A stretch of DNA of 31,438 nucleotides, from IMG/VR virus record IMGVR_UViG_3300045953_000016, positions 1 through 31,438 of that record; one strand, given 5' to 3'. Below, one piece after another: positions 22,373 through 31,087 of this stretch. The notes under the pieces are model-generated. The model did not search any database and was not told the DNA's origin. It worked only from the letters and a program-made list of their open reading frames with translations. The first letter of the stretch is position 1; each line of letters begins with the position of its first letter. Made by a program: the position numbers and the translations under genes. The DNA is from a virus.

Positions 22373-24766
22373 ATGAAACCCGAAATTCCAGAGGATGTGC
22401 GAAAACTTCTTAAAGAAGTGGTAGACCACTTCGATAAGGAGGATGTCGCAATACGCGAGCGTCAACTTCGGACGTGGAGGCGTCTGAAACTCATGTGGGA
22501 AGGGTTTCAGCGTGCATGGTATTCTGAAGTGGCTCACGACTGGAGAATTTGGGACTTTGATAACGAAAGTTCTGATACTGACCAATCTTATTATGATAAG
22601 CCAATTAATGTTTTCAGAGCTTATCTGGAATCGATTATTGCTGCTCTTAGTGTCACTGTTCCTCCTGTTAAATGCTACCCTGACGATGCTGATAATAATC
22701 TTGACCTCTCTACGGCCAAAGCCGGAGACAAGATTGCACAACTCATTTATCGTCATAATAACGTCCCTCTACTGTGGGTCCATGCTCTATTTATCTATTG
22801 CACTGAGGGTATGGTAGCGTGCTACTCATATCCTAAGTCTGACGAGAAATACGGAACCTACGAGGAAAAGAAATACAAGTCTGAAGAAGAAGGTCATCAA
22901 TATACTAAGTGTCCGAACTGTGGATTCATTATTGATGACCAAATGATGGACCCTGCGATGATGGCTCAGACTAATCCTGAAGCCGCCATGCAGTTGGATA
23001 TGCTAGGACAAAAGGCTACTCAGGCTGAAGATGAATACATGCCTGATGATACTGATGTTGCTGTCCAAGATGCGGTCCAGAATGCTACTGCTGAACTCTG
23101 TCCTAACTGTCTACAATTGATTGCTCCAGAACTCTCACAAGAAACACTGATTGTCGAGAGATTAGTGGGCATCACCAATAAACCAAAATCTAGAATGTGC
23201 CTTGAAGCATACGGTGGTCTGTATGTGAAGGTGCCGAACTATGCTCGTAGACAGGAAGATTGTCCTTACCTAATTTATGAATATGAAACTCATTACGCCA
23301 ACGTCATCGAAAGATACGCTTCATTACACGGACAACTTAACCCTCAAAAAGTTAAAGCCTCAGCAGGGGCTGTCCGTGACCCATATGCGGAATGGGCCAG
23401 ACTTAATCCTCAATATCAGGGAGAATACCCTCAGAATGTTGTTACTGTCCGAAATGCTTGGCTTAGGCCAGCGGCCTTCAATGTTCTAGCCGAACAAGAG
23501 GATATTGACGAACTAAAGAAAAGATTTCCAAATGGTTGCAAAGTAATTTTCGCAAATGATTGCTTTGCGGATGCTGAAAATGAATCTCTTGACGATTGTT
23601 GGACGATTACTCATAACCCACTCTCAGACTACATCCACTCTGACCCAATCGGATTGCTACTTGTTTCTATTCAAGAAATCACCAACGACCTTATTTCCCT
23701 CATCCTTCAAACTATCGAACATGGAATTGGACAAACCTTCGCCGACCCCGGAGTATTGAATTTCAATGCCTATCGGCAGATGGAATCTACTCCCGGTGGT
23801 ATCTATGAAGCTACTCCAAAATCTGGAAAGAGTGTGGGAGACGCATTCCACGAAGTCAAAACGGCAACTCTTTCCGCAGAAGTAATGCCGTTTGCACAAA
23901 ACATTCAAAGTCTTGCACAGCTAGTTTCGGGGGCTTTGCCCTCATTGTTTGGAGGTTCTTTAGAAGGCAGTGAGACAGCTTCTCAATACTCAATGAGCCG
24001 TGCTCAAGCCTTACAGCGCCTCCAAAATACTTGGAAAATCTTTACTACTTGGTGGAAAGAAATCTTTGGCAAAACGATTCCCATGTTCATCAAAGAAACG
24101 CGCTATGATGAGCGTGATGTTCAGCGTGACAAAGATGGGAATTTCATCAACATATTCATTCGCAAAGCCGAGTTGGAAGGAAAACTTGGTAAGGTTGAAC
24201 TTGAGGCGAATGAGAATCTTCCGATTACGTGGTCACAGCAGAAAGACGTAATCATGCAATTGTTGCAGGCATCTAATCCACAGATTCTTGCAATTCTGGC
24301 TGCTCCTGAGAATCTTCCAATTATTCGTGACGCGATTGGTCTTACTGATTTCATTGTTCCTGGTGAAAAGGACCGGAATAAGCAATACGATGAAATCAAG
24401 TTGCTGTTGAATTCTGAACCCATTGTAATGCCACCAGACCCGATGATGGTAATGCAGGGTGCTCCTCCAGAACCTATGGAGATGCCGTCTATTGAAGTTG
24501 AACCTGACTTTGATGACCATCAGATTCAATACGATATCTGTCGTGAATGGATAATTGGCGAGGCCGGTAGACAAGCCAAAGTAGAGAATGAAGCTGGTTA
24601 CAAGAACGTCCTGCTACATGCTAAGATGCACTTGCAATTCGTGCAGATGGCACAAATGCAGGAACAACAAGCAGCACAAGAATCAGGTGAAGAAGGTTCT
24701 GAAGTAACTGAACAGGACCAAGAAGCACCAATAATGGGAGAAGAAAATGTCGCTACTGTTCAGTAA
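22373..24766 (+). CDS. Portal protein (797 aa) with inserted zinc ribbon
   Basis: Position before scaffold and capsid genes, length and features fit the P22-like portal class: a helical N-terminus (REVAHDW-like segment WYSEVAHDWRIWD), DKPINVFRAYLESIIAAL, and a C-terminal helical barrel region rich in Gln/Met. Residues ~175-250 hold KCPNCG and, about 60 residues later, LCPNCLQ, a probable zinc ribbon with a long acidic insert between its halves. The C-terminal tail is Gln/Glu-rich. The portal forms the ring through which DNA is packaged. The gene overlaps the scaffold gene by 20 nt. Confidence 0.85.
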   Translation: MKPEIPEDVRKLLKEVVDHFDKEDVAIRERQLRTWRRLKLMWEGFQRAWYSEVAHDWRIWDFDNESSDTDQSYYDKPINVFRAYLESIIAALSVTVPPVKCYPDDADNNLDLSTAKAGDKIAQLIYRHNNVPLLWVHALFIYCTEGMVACYSYPKSDEKYGTYEEKKYKSEEEGHQYTKCPNCGFIIDDQMMDPAMMAQTNPEAAMQLDMLGQKATQAEDEYMPDDTDVAVQDAVQNATAELCPNCLQLIAPELSQETLIVERLVGITNKPKSRMCLEAYGGLYVKVPNYARRQEDCPYLIYEYETHYANVIERYASLHGQLNPQKVKASAGAVRDPYAEWARLNPQYQGEYPQNVVTVRNAWLRPAAFNVLAEQEDIDELKKRFPNGCKVIFANDCFADAENESLDDCWTITHNPLSDYIHSDPIGLLLVSIQEITNDLISLILQTIEHGIGQTFADPGVLNFNAYRQMESTPGGIYEATPKSGKSVGDAFHEVKTATLSAEVMPFAQNIQSLAQLVSGALPSLFGGSLEGSETASQYSMSRAQALQRLQNTWKIFTTWWKEIFGKTIPMFIKETRYDERDVQRDKDGNFINIFIRKAELEGKLGKVELEANENLPITWSQQKDVIMQLLQASNPQILAILAAPENLPIIRDAIGLTDFIVPGEKDRNKQYDEIKLLLNSEPIVMPPDPMMVMQGAPPEPMEMPSIEVEPDFDDHQIQYDICREWIIGEAGRQAKVENEAGYKNVLLHAKMHLQFVQMAQMQEQQAAQESGEEGSEVTEQDQEAPIMGEENVATVQ

Positions 24767-26054
24767 GATTCCTCAATTCTTTTCGCCTGACACACCCGCG
24801 CCTACTGGCGGGGGAAAAGCACCTGTTGAATCAAAATCAATGGGTGTAGAAGATGCTATTGAGTTTTTAGGCGCAGATGAAGAACCTCCAGAAACGCTTG
24901 AACTTGATAGAACACCGCCAAAGGGTGGAAAGAGCAAGGATGAAACTCCTCCAGAGGGAGAAGAAGAAACTCCTGAAGGAGAAGAACAAGAAGAAGTAGA
25001 CGAACTAGCAGAAATCGAAGCTGAGTTAGAAGGTCCACCTGAAGATAAGCTGGAACTTGTAACTCCGGTTCGCCGTAAGGAAATTCTTGCCAAGTATCCA
25101 AACTTGTTCAAGGATTTTCCGATGCTAGAGAACTCCTATTACCGTGACCAGCAATTCACGGAAATGTTTGGCACCGTAAAGGATGCTCAAGTAGTCGCTG
25201 AAAAGGCTGAAACTCTCGATAGATTCGAGAATGAAATAATGAGTGGTGATATCACCAATATTCTGAAAGCTGTTAAGGCTGAAAATCCTAACGGCTTCCT
25301 GAAAATTGCTGATAATTACATGAATATGCTTGCGCAAGCAGACGAAAGAGCATATTCACATATTCTCGGAAATATTGGTCGATTCACTATCAAAGCGATG
25401 GTGAAGGAATCACGTTCCAGCAATAATAAGGCACTCGAAAGTGCTGCACAAATCCTCAATCAGTTTCTATTCGGAAGTAGTGACTTCACTCAGCCATTCA
25501 ATCTATCTCGTGAGAATCCACAGGAAGCACAACAGAATACAGAGCAGACGGAGAGGGAACAAGCCTTCATTCGTCAGCAATATGAAGTTGCTCATAATAG
25601 TGTTAATACTCGGGTTAACAATGTTATTCGTAATACTATCGAATCGCATATCGACCCTAAAGGGTCTATGCAGGAATACGTTAAGAAAAACGCAGTCAAA
25701 GATGCTATCGAGACTCTCGCGAATCTGATGGAGAAAGATACCAGATTCAAGGGGTTGACCGATAAACTCTGGGAAACAGTTTTCAAGGAAAACTTCTCAG
25801 ATTCGTCTCAGGAACGGGTAAGGCGTGCCTTTCTCAGCAGAGCAAAAACACTGTTGCCTTCAGTCATTAAAAAGGCTCGTAACGATGCTTTGCGAGGAAC
25901 GGGACATCGTGTAAGGGAGATGGAGGAAGAAACGACTCCGCAAAGGGGTCCAATTCCGTCAGGTAAGCCGAGAGCCACAAGTCCCGGCAAGATTCGTAAC
26001 GCGAAGGACATTCCTAAGGGAATGAGTTCACTGGAATTTCTTAACTCCGATTAG
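24747..26054 (+). CDS. Scaffolding protein
   Basis: The 435-aa product lies between portal and capsid genes. The first 110 residues are very acidic and low-complexity (GEEETPEGEEQEEVDELAE), the rest helical, with a basic C-terminal part (KARNDALRGTGHRVREM, then a Pro/Lys/Arg stretch). Basic C-termini of scaffolds often bind the coat protein. GGGAGAAGAAA precedes the ATG within the portal end. No protease motif is visible, so it is probably not an autoprotease. It has no family signature; the call rests on position and composition. Confidence 0.75.
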   Translation: MSLLFSKIPQFFSPDTPAPTGGGKAPVESKSMGVEDAIEFLGADEEPPETLELDRTPPKGGKSKDETPPEGEEETPEGEEQEEVDELAEIEAELEGPPEDKLELVTPVRRKEILAKYPNLFKDFPMLENSYYRDQQFTEMFGTVKDAQVVAEKAETLDRFENEIMSGDITNILKAVKAENPNGFLKIADNYMNMLAQADERAYSHILGNIGRFTIKAMVKESRSSNNKALESAAQILNQFLFGSSDFTQPFNLSRENPQEAQQNTEQTEREQAFIRQQYEVAHNSVNTRVNNVIRNTIESHIDPKGSMQEYVKKNAVKDAIETLANLMEKDTRFKGLTDKLWETVFKENFSDSSQERVRRAFLSRAKTLLPSVIKKARNDALRGTGHRVREMEEETTPQRGPIPSGKPRATSPGKIRNAKDIPKGMSSLEFLNSD

Positions 26055-26071
26055 CTCCAAGGTAGAGGATT

Positions 26072-26431
26072 ATGGCTGTTACGTCAGTTAGGACGATTGC
26101 TATCACCTTCAGTGGTGATATTAACGCCACTAATTCTCTGCCCTCAGCGCCGAGTGGTGTTTCACCCGGTAGTATAACGATTCATTCGTTAGCTCCGGGT
26201 GATAATACTATTGCGCTACCAACGGGTGGGAGCACCCCTGTAGGAGCCACGATTATTCCTCCTTCTGGTAATCCTAACGCACTAACTTTGAAAGGTGTGG
26301 GCGGCGACACAGGAATCAGATTAGGTAAGACTGACCCTACTAGCTTAGCCTTCGACACAACTGCATTACCAGCAAATATCGTCATAAATGCTGCGACCAC
26401 CACTACTGGTGTTCGTATCATTTGGACGTAA
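26072..26431 (+). CDS. Small beta-rich virion protein (119 aa)
   Basis: Thr/Gly/Ser/Pro-rich with regular short strands (TIAITFSGDI, GSITIHSLAPGDNTIALP, NALTLKGVGGD, IVINAATTTTGVRIIW). It ends just before the capsid gene, and the capsid ribosome site overlaps its stop. It is likely a capsid decoration or head-fibre protein. GAGGA lies upstream of the ATG. Confidence 0.7.
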   Translation: MAVTSVRTIAITFSGDINATNSLPSAPSGVSPGSITIHSLAPGDNTIALPTGGSTPVGATIIPPSGNPNALTLKGVGGDTGIRLGKTDPTSLAFDTTALPANIVINAATTTTGVRIIWT

Positions 26432-26441
26432 GGAGTTACCT

Positions 26442-27692
26442 GTGGCTGTTGTAGAATCCCAGGTAGCGGCACTGGAACTCGAAAGAGTTATTCCAAAAAT
26501 CCGCGTTCTGTTTGAGCGGGACGATAAATTCTACGCCAACATCAAGAAGCGTGACGTAGAAAAAATCTCCAACAGACAGATGAGGGTTCCATTGGAATTG
26601 CGTCCCGGTGGTTCGTTTGGATATTTCAATCCAGACGGTGGCGACCTTGGACGTGGTGGTGGCCCTACTTTTGACAAAGCTGTTTTGACTTCTGTATTCG
26701 TGTCCGAGAACATTGAATACACTAAGCTCACTCAGTGGTCCACTGATGATGAGCGGAAGGCTATTACTAACGGTGTCCGTCGTCTTACGGCTACCGCACT
26801 TGATGAACTGCGCAGACAGTTGGATTCTCAGATGATGCAGCCCGGTAACGGTGTTATCGGAACTGTCACCACTGACACCCCTGCTGGCGGTTCTAACGTG
26901 ATTACGCTGACTACTGATGGTTTCGGTGCGCGGTTGATGAGATTTGGACAGACTGTCCAGGTTTTCAACGCTGCTCTTACCGTGAACCGTGGTAGCGGTG
27001 TTATCACTCAGTGGGATGTGGAGAATAAGACTATCTCCATTACCCCACAGATTGCTGGCGTTATCGCCACTGACGTGATTGTCACGAATGGTATTAGCTC
27101 GCCTACTAGCCTTCCGGCTCTGTATGGTGTGCCGTATCATCACAGTAACGCCAGCACTGGCACTTGGCTCGGCTTCTCGCGTGCAGCTACGCCTGAAATC
27201 AGAGCAAATCGTGTTAACGCGAATTCCAATCCCCTCTCATTGCCTTTCCCCCGACTGGCGATGAATAAGATTGGAAATCGTGTTGGAATTGACAATACGT
27301 TCAAGCCCAAGGCTTGGATGCATCCTTGTCAGGAACAGGCTTACGAGGAAATCGGACAGCTTGTTTCCATTATTCAGAAGGTTGCCAAGGACGAGAAACT
27401 CAACATGTATTTCGGCGGCGACAAGCAGATGGCTGGCGCTGACGTTACATGCTCGTTCAACTGGAACCAGACTCGTATTGACTTTGTAGTAGATGAAGTT
27501 TGGGGTCGTGGAGAAATCCTCCCCATCGGATTCTACACTACTGATGGACGTAGAATCTTCGAGATTCGCGCTCCTTCAGGTGGTGTCATGACTGCTGACA
27601 TCTTCTATATGGTCAATGGTATGCAGACGTTCGTGTCGAATCCTGCTGCCTGCGCCTATATCGATGTGTTGGCTGTCCCGGCTGGATACTAA
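26442..27692 (+). CDS. Major capsid protein (416 aa)
   Basis: Called from its place after portal, scaffold and a small beta protein, its length and its composition. The start is GTG 26442, with AAGGAG at 26430-26435 six nt upstream; a longer frame from 26388 adds 18 unlikely residues. Residues 1-35 (ALELERVIPKIRVLFERD) look like the N-arm. A Gly-rich loop (FGYFNPDGGDLGRGGG) and KAWMHPCQEQAYEEIGQL follow; the C-terminus ends SNPAACAYIDVLAVPAGY. The N-arm is copied in the early protein at 4154-4501. Homologues in uncultured phages, as I recall them, share the PYHHSNASTG and NRVNA phrases. Fold class is not settled. Confidence 0.85.
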   Translation: MAVVESQVAALELERVIPKIRVLFERDDKFYANIKKRDVEKISNRQMRVPLELRPGGSFGYFNPDGGDLGRGGGPTFDKAVLTSVFVSENIEYTKLTQWSTDDERKAITNGVRRLTATALDELRRQLDSQMMQPGNGVIGTVTTDTPAGGSNVITLTTDGFGARLMRFGQTVQVFNAALTVNRGSGVITQWDVENKTISITPQIAGVIATDVIVTNGISSPTSLPALYGVPYHHSNASTGTWLGFSRAATPEIRANRVNANSNPLSLPFPRLAMNKIGNRVGIDNTFKPKAWMHPCQEQAYEEIGQLVSIIQKVAKDEKLNMYFGGDKQMAGADVTCSFNWNQTRIDFVVDEVWGRGEILPIGFYTTDGRRIFEIRAPSGGVMTADIFYMVNGMQTFVSNPAACAYIDVLAVPAGY

Positions 27693-27719
27693 TCATCTCA
27701 AGGGTGGATTGGAGGCGAG

Positions 27720-28022
27720 ATGATTCCTGGTTCGGTATCTAAGCTGTCTGAGGTATCGGTATCACTAACGAATAGTGTCATTCAACGGAGTGACATTCTT
27801 CGTATTAGTTCTACCGCTACTACGACAGTCCTAGTTACACTAACTCCCGCTTTCGGGGTTAATTTCCCTGTGTTTTGCACCATCGTGAATAGTAGTGGCG
27901 CCGCTGTCACTGCTACTACCGCAGGAAATATCGCAACTACAGTTTCTATTCCAAACGGAAATATGTGCGTGCTGGTCTTTTCAAAAGCCAGCGGCAAGTG
28001 GCATCCAGATAAGACCACGTAG
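27720..28022 (+). CDS. Small beta-rich virion protein (100 aa)
   Basis: GGAGGCGAG lies before ATG 27720. Val/Thr/Ser-rich strands (SVSLTNSVIQRSD, TTTVLVTLTP, CTIVNSSGAAVTATTAG, NMCVLVFSKASGKWH) suggest a decoration or head-tail protein. It follows the capsid gene by 27 nt. Confidence 0.7.
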   Translation: MIPGSVSKLSEVSVSLTNSVIQRSDILRISSTATTTVLVTLTPAFGVNFPVFCTIVNSSGAAVTATTAGNIATTVSIPNGNMCVLVFSKASGKWHPDKTT

Positions 28023-28037
28023 TAGCAGGAGAAAACA

Positions 28038-28355
28038 ATGGCAGATATCGACTTCCAGAACTTTAGCACAGTTCAGTCGAATTTGCAGCCTCAGCCTGTT
28101 ACGGTGGCTGCATCTACGACCCTTGCCCCAACTACTTTTCTGACGTTCATTACCGGAACAACGGCTGTGAACCAGATTACTCCGCCAGTGTCCGGAACAC
28201 ACTTGTTGGCCCTCGCATTCACTGCAACCAACCCAGGTGCATTCGGAACCACTGGTAATATTGATGTCACCGCCGTGACTACGCCTGCAACCAACAGCCG
28301 TATCACGTTCCTGGTGTTCAATCCTGTTACTGCTAAGTATTTCCCACACGTCTAG
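28038..28355 (+). CDS. Small beta-rich virion protein (105 aa)
   Basis: AGCAGGAG lies before ATG 28038. The Thr/Ala/Pro-rich product (VAASTTLAPTTFLTFITGTT, LLALAFTATNPGAFG, ITFLVFNPVTAKYFP) resembles the preceding gene in composition. It is the last gene before a strong terminator, so it closes the capsid block. Confidence 0.7.
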   Translation: MADIDFQNFSTVQSNLQPQPVTVAASTTLAPTTFLTFITGTTAVNQITPPVSGTHLLALAFTATNPGAFGTTGNIDVTAVTTPATNSRITFLVFNPVTAKYFPHV

Positions 28356-28362
28356 GGAAATC

Positions 28363-28395
28363 GGGGGCTACTCATTGTGGGTAGCCCCCTCTTTT
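28363..28395 (+). terminator. Rho-independent terminator after the capsid block
   Basis: GGGGGCTAC (28363-28371) pairs perfectly with GTAGCCCCC (28381-28389) over a 9-nt loop, followed by TCTTTT. The next gene starts only 10 nt later, so genes downstream need read-through, giving lower levels than capsid genes. Confidence 0.9.
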
Positions 28396-28404
28396 GGAGG
28401 GACT

Positions 28405-28941
28405 GTGTTGATTAACTTATCTAATGCCGTAAATATCAAGGGCTATATGTTTGAAAACGAGCTAGAGTGGTTAGCTCGAACTGCTAAGAAATCAAAGTGC
28501 ATCGTAGAAATCGGCACATACTATGGAAGGAGTGCTAGAGCACTTGCAGACAACACAGACGGAAAAGTCTATTGTATCGACCCCTATCCAGGGGTTGTAT
28601 TCTACCAGAATGGGGTCAGTGCTATCTCGTCTGGGTCATACGTTTATCGTCAGGCTCAGAAGAATCTCGCTGAACACATATCATCTGGCAAGGTTCTTAT
28701 TCATAGGGGAACCATAGAGGATTTCCCGCACTTCATTGACCCAGACTTCATCTTTATTGATGGCGACCATTGTGAGGAAGCCGTCAGAAAAGATGTGGAT
28801 TGGGCTAAAAGAATGGTATCGAAAGGTATCATCTCCGGCCATGACTATGAAAACATAGGCTGGCCCTGTGTAAAACAAGTAGTCGATGAAAATTTCCCAA
28901 CTATTGGGAGGGAAGGATTTATCTGGTGGACACAAAAGTAA
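28405..28941 (+). CDS. SAM-dependent methyltransferase (class I)
   Basis: GGAGG lies 5 nt before GTG 28405; an earlier frame would run through the terminator hairpin. The product (178 aa) has motif I IVEIGTYYGRSARAL, motif II KVYCIDPYPG, and FIFIDGDHCEEAVRKD (motif IV-like), then a late GIISGHDY. This is the layout of Methyltransf_24-type enzymes, often acting on sugars or small molecules. The length is near the family minimum. It overlaps the glycosyltransferase gene by 16 nt, suggesting joint action on a glycan. Confidence 0.85.
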   Translation: MLINLSNAVNIKGYMFENELEWLARTAKKSKCIVEIGTYYGRSARALADNTDGKVYCIDPYPGVVFYQNGVSAISSGSYVYRQAQKNLAEHISSGKVLIHRGTIEDFPHFIDPDFIFIDGDHCEEAVRKDVDWAKRMVSKGIISGHDYENIGWPCVKQVVDENFPTIGREGFIWWTQK

Positions 28942-29762
28942 TGATTGCGGTGCCAACCTGTGAAATGGCGAAGCACTCAGCATTCTACGACTATTTCAAT
29001 CTACTTCAAAAGCCCGAGGGAACTGTTGTAACTCTTTCACATGGTCAGTCTCCAGCATCGGGACGAAATACTTGCATTGAACAGGCATTGGAGCATGATT
29101 GCACACATATCCTGTTCATCGATGATGATATGGTGTTTCCACCGGATGCACTTTATCGTCTACTGAAGCATGATGTAGATATCGTAAGTGGATACTATCT
29201 CATGCGTCAGTATCCTCATCAGGGACTTATCTTCGACCAAGCGGAACCATCTGGTGAATGCCGCTGGTATGAAGTAGAAGATAACGAATCTGGTCTGCGT
29301 GAAGTTGTAGCCGCTGGACTAGGATTCGTTCTATTCAGAACCTCAGTTTTTGAGGCACTAGAAAAACCCTACGTTCGATTGGGTGAATTGGAATCTTGCA
29401 GAGATGGCTGGTGTGATGATATCGGCCTCTTTAAGCGCGTGCGCGAGGCAGGATTCAAAATTCATATGGATTTGGACCTTCGTATTGGTCACATTTCCAG
29501 TATGGTGGTTACACCAATGCATAAGGACGGTTTCTGGTATGTAGAAATCGGAACCTTTACTCCTGAAACTGTAGCATTTCCAATGGTTCGGAAGCCTAAA
29601 CCTGCTGCAAAGGAAATGACTATTGAAGATATCTCCAAGCGTTTAGGGGAGATTATTCAGAATTACGGTGGTATGGAGTCGAATATTCCTGTGGACTTGT
29701 TGAATCCACATGAATACTGGACTCTCAAACGACAACTGACCGCAATGATGGCACCTAAATAA
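28926..29762 (+). CDS. GT-A-fold glycosyltransferase
   Basis: The 278-aa product has the GT2-like opening KVMIAVPTCEMAKHSAFYDYF in two parts, a nucleotide-binding region SGRNTCIEQALEHDCTHILF, and the DxD metal/sugar-nucleotide motif in FIDDDMVFPPDAL. A later CRDGWCDDIGLFKRVREAGF matches the catalytic ED-like segment of the family. GTG 28926 with AAGGA nine nt upstream is preferred; ATG 28941 overlapping the previous stop is an alternative. It may decorate virion proteins or the host surface. The C-terminal 70 residues are extra and helical. Confidence 0.85.
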   Translation: MDTKVMIAVPTCEMAKHSAFYDYFNLLQKPEGTVVTLSHGQSPASGRNTCIEQALEHDCTHILFIDDDMVFPPDALYRLLKHDVDIVSGYYLMRQYPHQGLIFDQAEPSGECRWYEVEDNESGLREVVAAGLGFVLFRTSVFEALEKPYVRLGELESCRDGWCDDIGLFKRVREAGFKIHMDLDLRIGHISSMVVTPMHKDGFWYVEIGTFTPETVAFPMVRKPKPAAKEMTIEDISKRLGEIIQNYGGMESNIPVDLLNPHEYWTLKRQLTAMMAPK

Positions 29763-30346
29763 TGGATTATCCTGTTCTGCCATCGGATATTCAGGAAATC
29801 AATCGCCAACTTCGTGAGACGTATGGCATTGATACTGAAACATCTGACCCCATGTGGCGAGTTTCGTGGGCAGCAGACCAATTTGAAATGCGGGTGGATG
29901 ATGTAACACCTTCAGGGGTGAGACTATTGTTCCCCGAAATGATGAAATGCCCGAAATATTCATGGATTAAGGACATGTGGATTCTTGAGAATCTCGTCCT
30001 TGTTCCAATTCAACACGATAATGAGCTTGCAGGACTTAAAAAGTCTTATGAGTGCATTTGGAAGTTTCATGACAGGTTTAAGAAGCCTGTTGCACCTGAA
30101 TTTTGGGCTTGCCAGTTCGTAATTGACGGTGTTCAAGCCGTTAAATCTGGAAATCCCATGAATGTTCGTAAATATTTTGACCCTGACGTCAGTTCTGACC
30201 CAGAGGAGCAAAAATTAATCAATAAACGACGTATCGACCTGCTAGTAGAGCAACTTTTCGGAGATGAATCAGATTTAATGCTCCGAACTGTTACTGGAGA
30301 GGCAGTTGTAGTGCCTCGAAACTATCCTGAACAGGAGACAACGTAA
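29762..30346 (+). CDS. Uncharacterised protein (194 aa)
   Basis: The ATG overlaps the glycosyltransferase stop (TAATGG). The middle is Trp-rich and amphipathic (MWRVSWAADQFEMRVDDV, MWILENLVLVPI, FWACQFVIDGVQAVKSG), and the C-terminus is a charged helix plus DLMLRTVTGEAVVVPR. Placed before probable connector genes, it is likely a virion assembly protein. I do not recognise the family. Confidence 0.7.
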   Translation: MDYPVLPSDIQEINRQLRETYGIDTETSDPMWRVSWAADQFEMRVDDVTPSGVRLLFPEMMKCPKYSWIKDMWILENLVLVPIQHDNELAGLKKSYECIWKFHDRFKKPVAPEFWACQFVIDGVQAVKSGNPMNVRKYFDPDVSSDPEEQKLINKRRIDLLVEQLFGDESDLMLRTVTGEAVVVPRNYPEQETT

Positions 30347-31086
30347 TGCCACTACCCGGATTTGATTTCAGGGAGCTTCGTCGTAGAACGATTAAGCAAC
30401 CTGTAAATCCTATGGATAAGGCTACCGTCGTTAGCATTTATCCTAAGCCAATCGAAGAACGGAAATACACTATCGAACCCGGATTGTTCAATATTCCCGC
30501 AGGGAGTTTGGAAGCTCCGGGTATTTGTGTAGTAGGCCCATCCTCGTGGTGGAGAGAAATTGACGAGGAGATGCCACTACTTGAAATTCCTACCAGTAGC
30601 ATTCAGATTGCTGAGTCTATTGTTAGGGATTACCAGAATGGACTGGTAAACTTTGTTCCTGAACAAGCTGGACCGGGATTGTTCTATACTCCTGGTTGTG
30701 TTCAGGATTCAAAGGGAGAACCTGACATTGCATTGACTCAGGAATGGGTCAAAACTAATTTCAAAGGTCAGCTTGAAAAAGCTGCTGCAAGACAGAAAAA
30801 GTGGTATGAGAGTCTCGTCTTAATGGCGGATTCTCTGTGGGCACGCTCAAACGGCAATCCTCTGACAGTAAGTGAAGATATGAGGTGCGCCGCACGAGAA
30901 TTGGGAGTTTCCGGCTCGAAAGACTGGATGAAGATGTTCGTTGCTGTAAGCATGGTTCGTTGCAAGGCTTGCGGCACACTCAAGAATCCAGACTTCCCAA
31001 TTTGTGCTACTTGTCATTTCCCTGACCCTGACCATCCAATGACTAAACAGTTGTTGGCTGTTAAGGCTCAGCTACCTAAGGGATAA
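30346..31086 (+). CDS. Uncharacterised protein with C-terminal zinc ribbon (246 aa)
   Basis: The ATG overlaps the previous stop (TAATG). The first part holds strand-rich segments (VVSIYPKPIEERKYTIEPG, GICVVGPSSWWREI), then a helical region around WVKTNFKGQLEKAAARQKK and WYESLVLMADSLWARSNG. Near the C-terminus RCKACGTLKNPDFPICATC is a probable zinc ribbon (C-x2-C...C-x2-C). It may be a late assembly or virion protein. No function is assigned. Confidence 0.7.
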   Translation: MPLPGFDFRELRRRTIKQPVNPMDKATVVSIYPKPIEERKYTIEPGLFNIPAGSLEAPGICVVGPSSWWREIDEEMPLLEIPTSSIQIAESIVRDYQNGLVNFVPEQAGPGLFYTPGCVQDSKGEPDIALTQEWVKTNFKGQLEKAAARQKKWYESLVLMADSLWARSNGNPLTVSEDMRCAARELGVSGSKDWMKMFVAVSMVRCKACGTLKNPDFPICATCHFPDPDHPMTKQLLAVKAQLPKG

Positions 31087-31087
31087 C

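Noticed and set aside
22256-22756. 166-aa minus-strand frame
   Set aside because: It runs opposite the portal and the preceding late gene; no promoter or context supports it.
26388-26441. ATG 26388 as capsid start
   Set aside because: It lies within the preceding gene with no ribosome site, whereas GTG 26442 has AAGGAG six nt upstream.
26436-27143. 235-aa minus-strand frame
   Set aside because: It is antisense to the capsid gene, with Ser/Arg/His-rich shadow composition.
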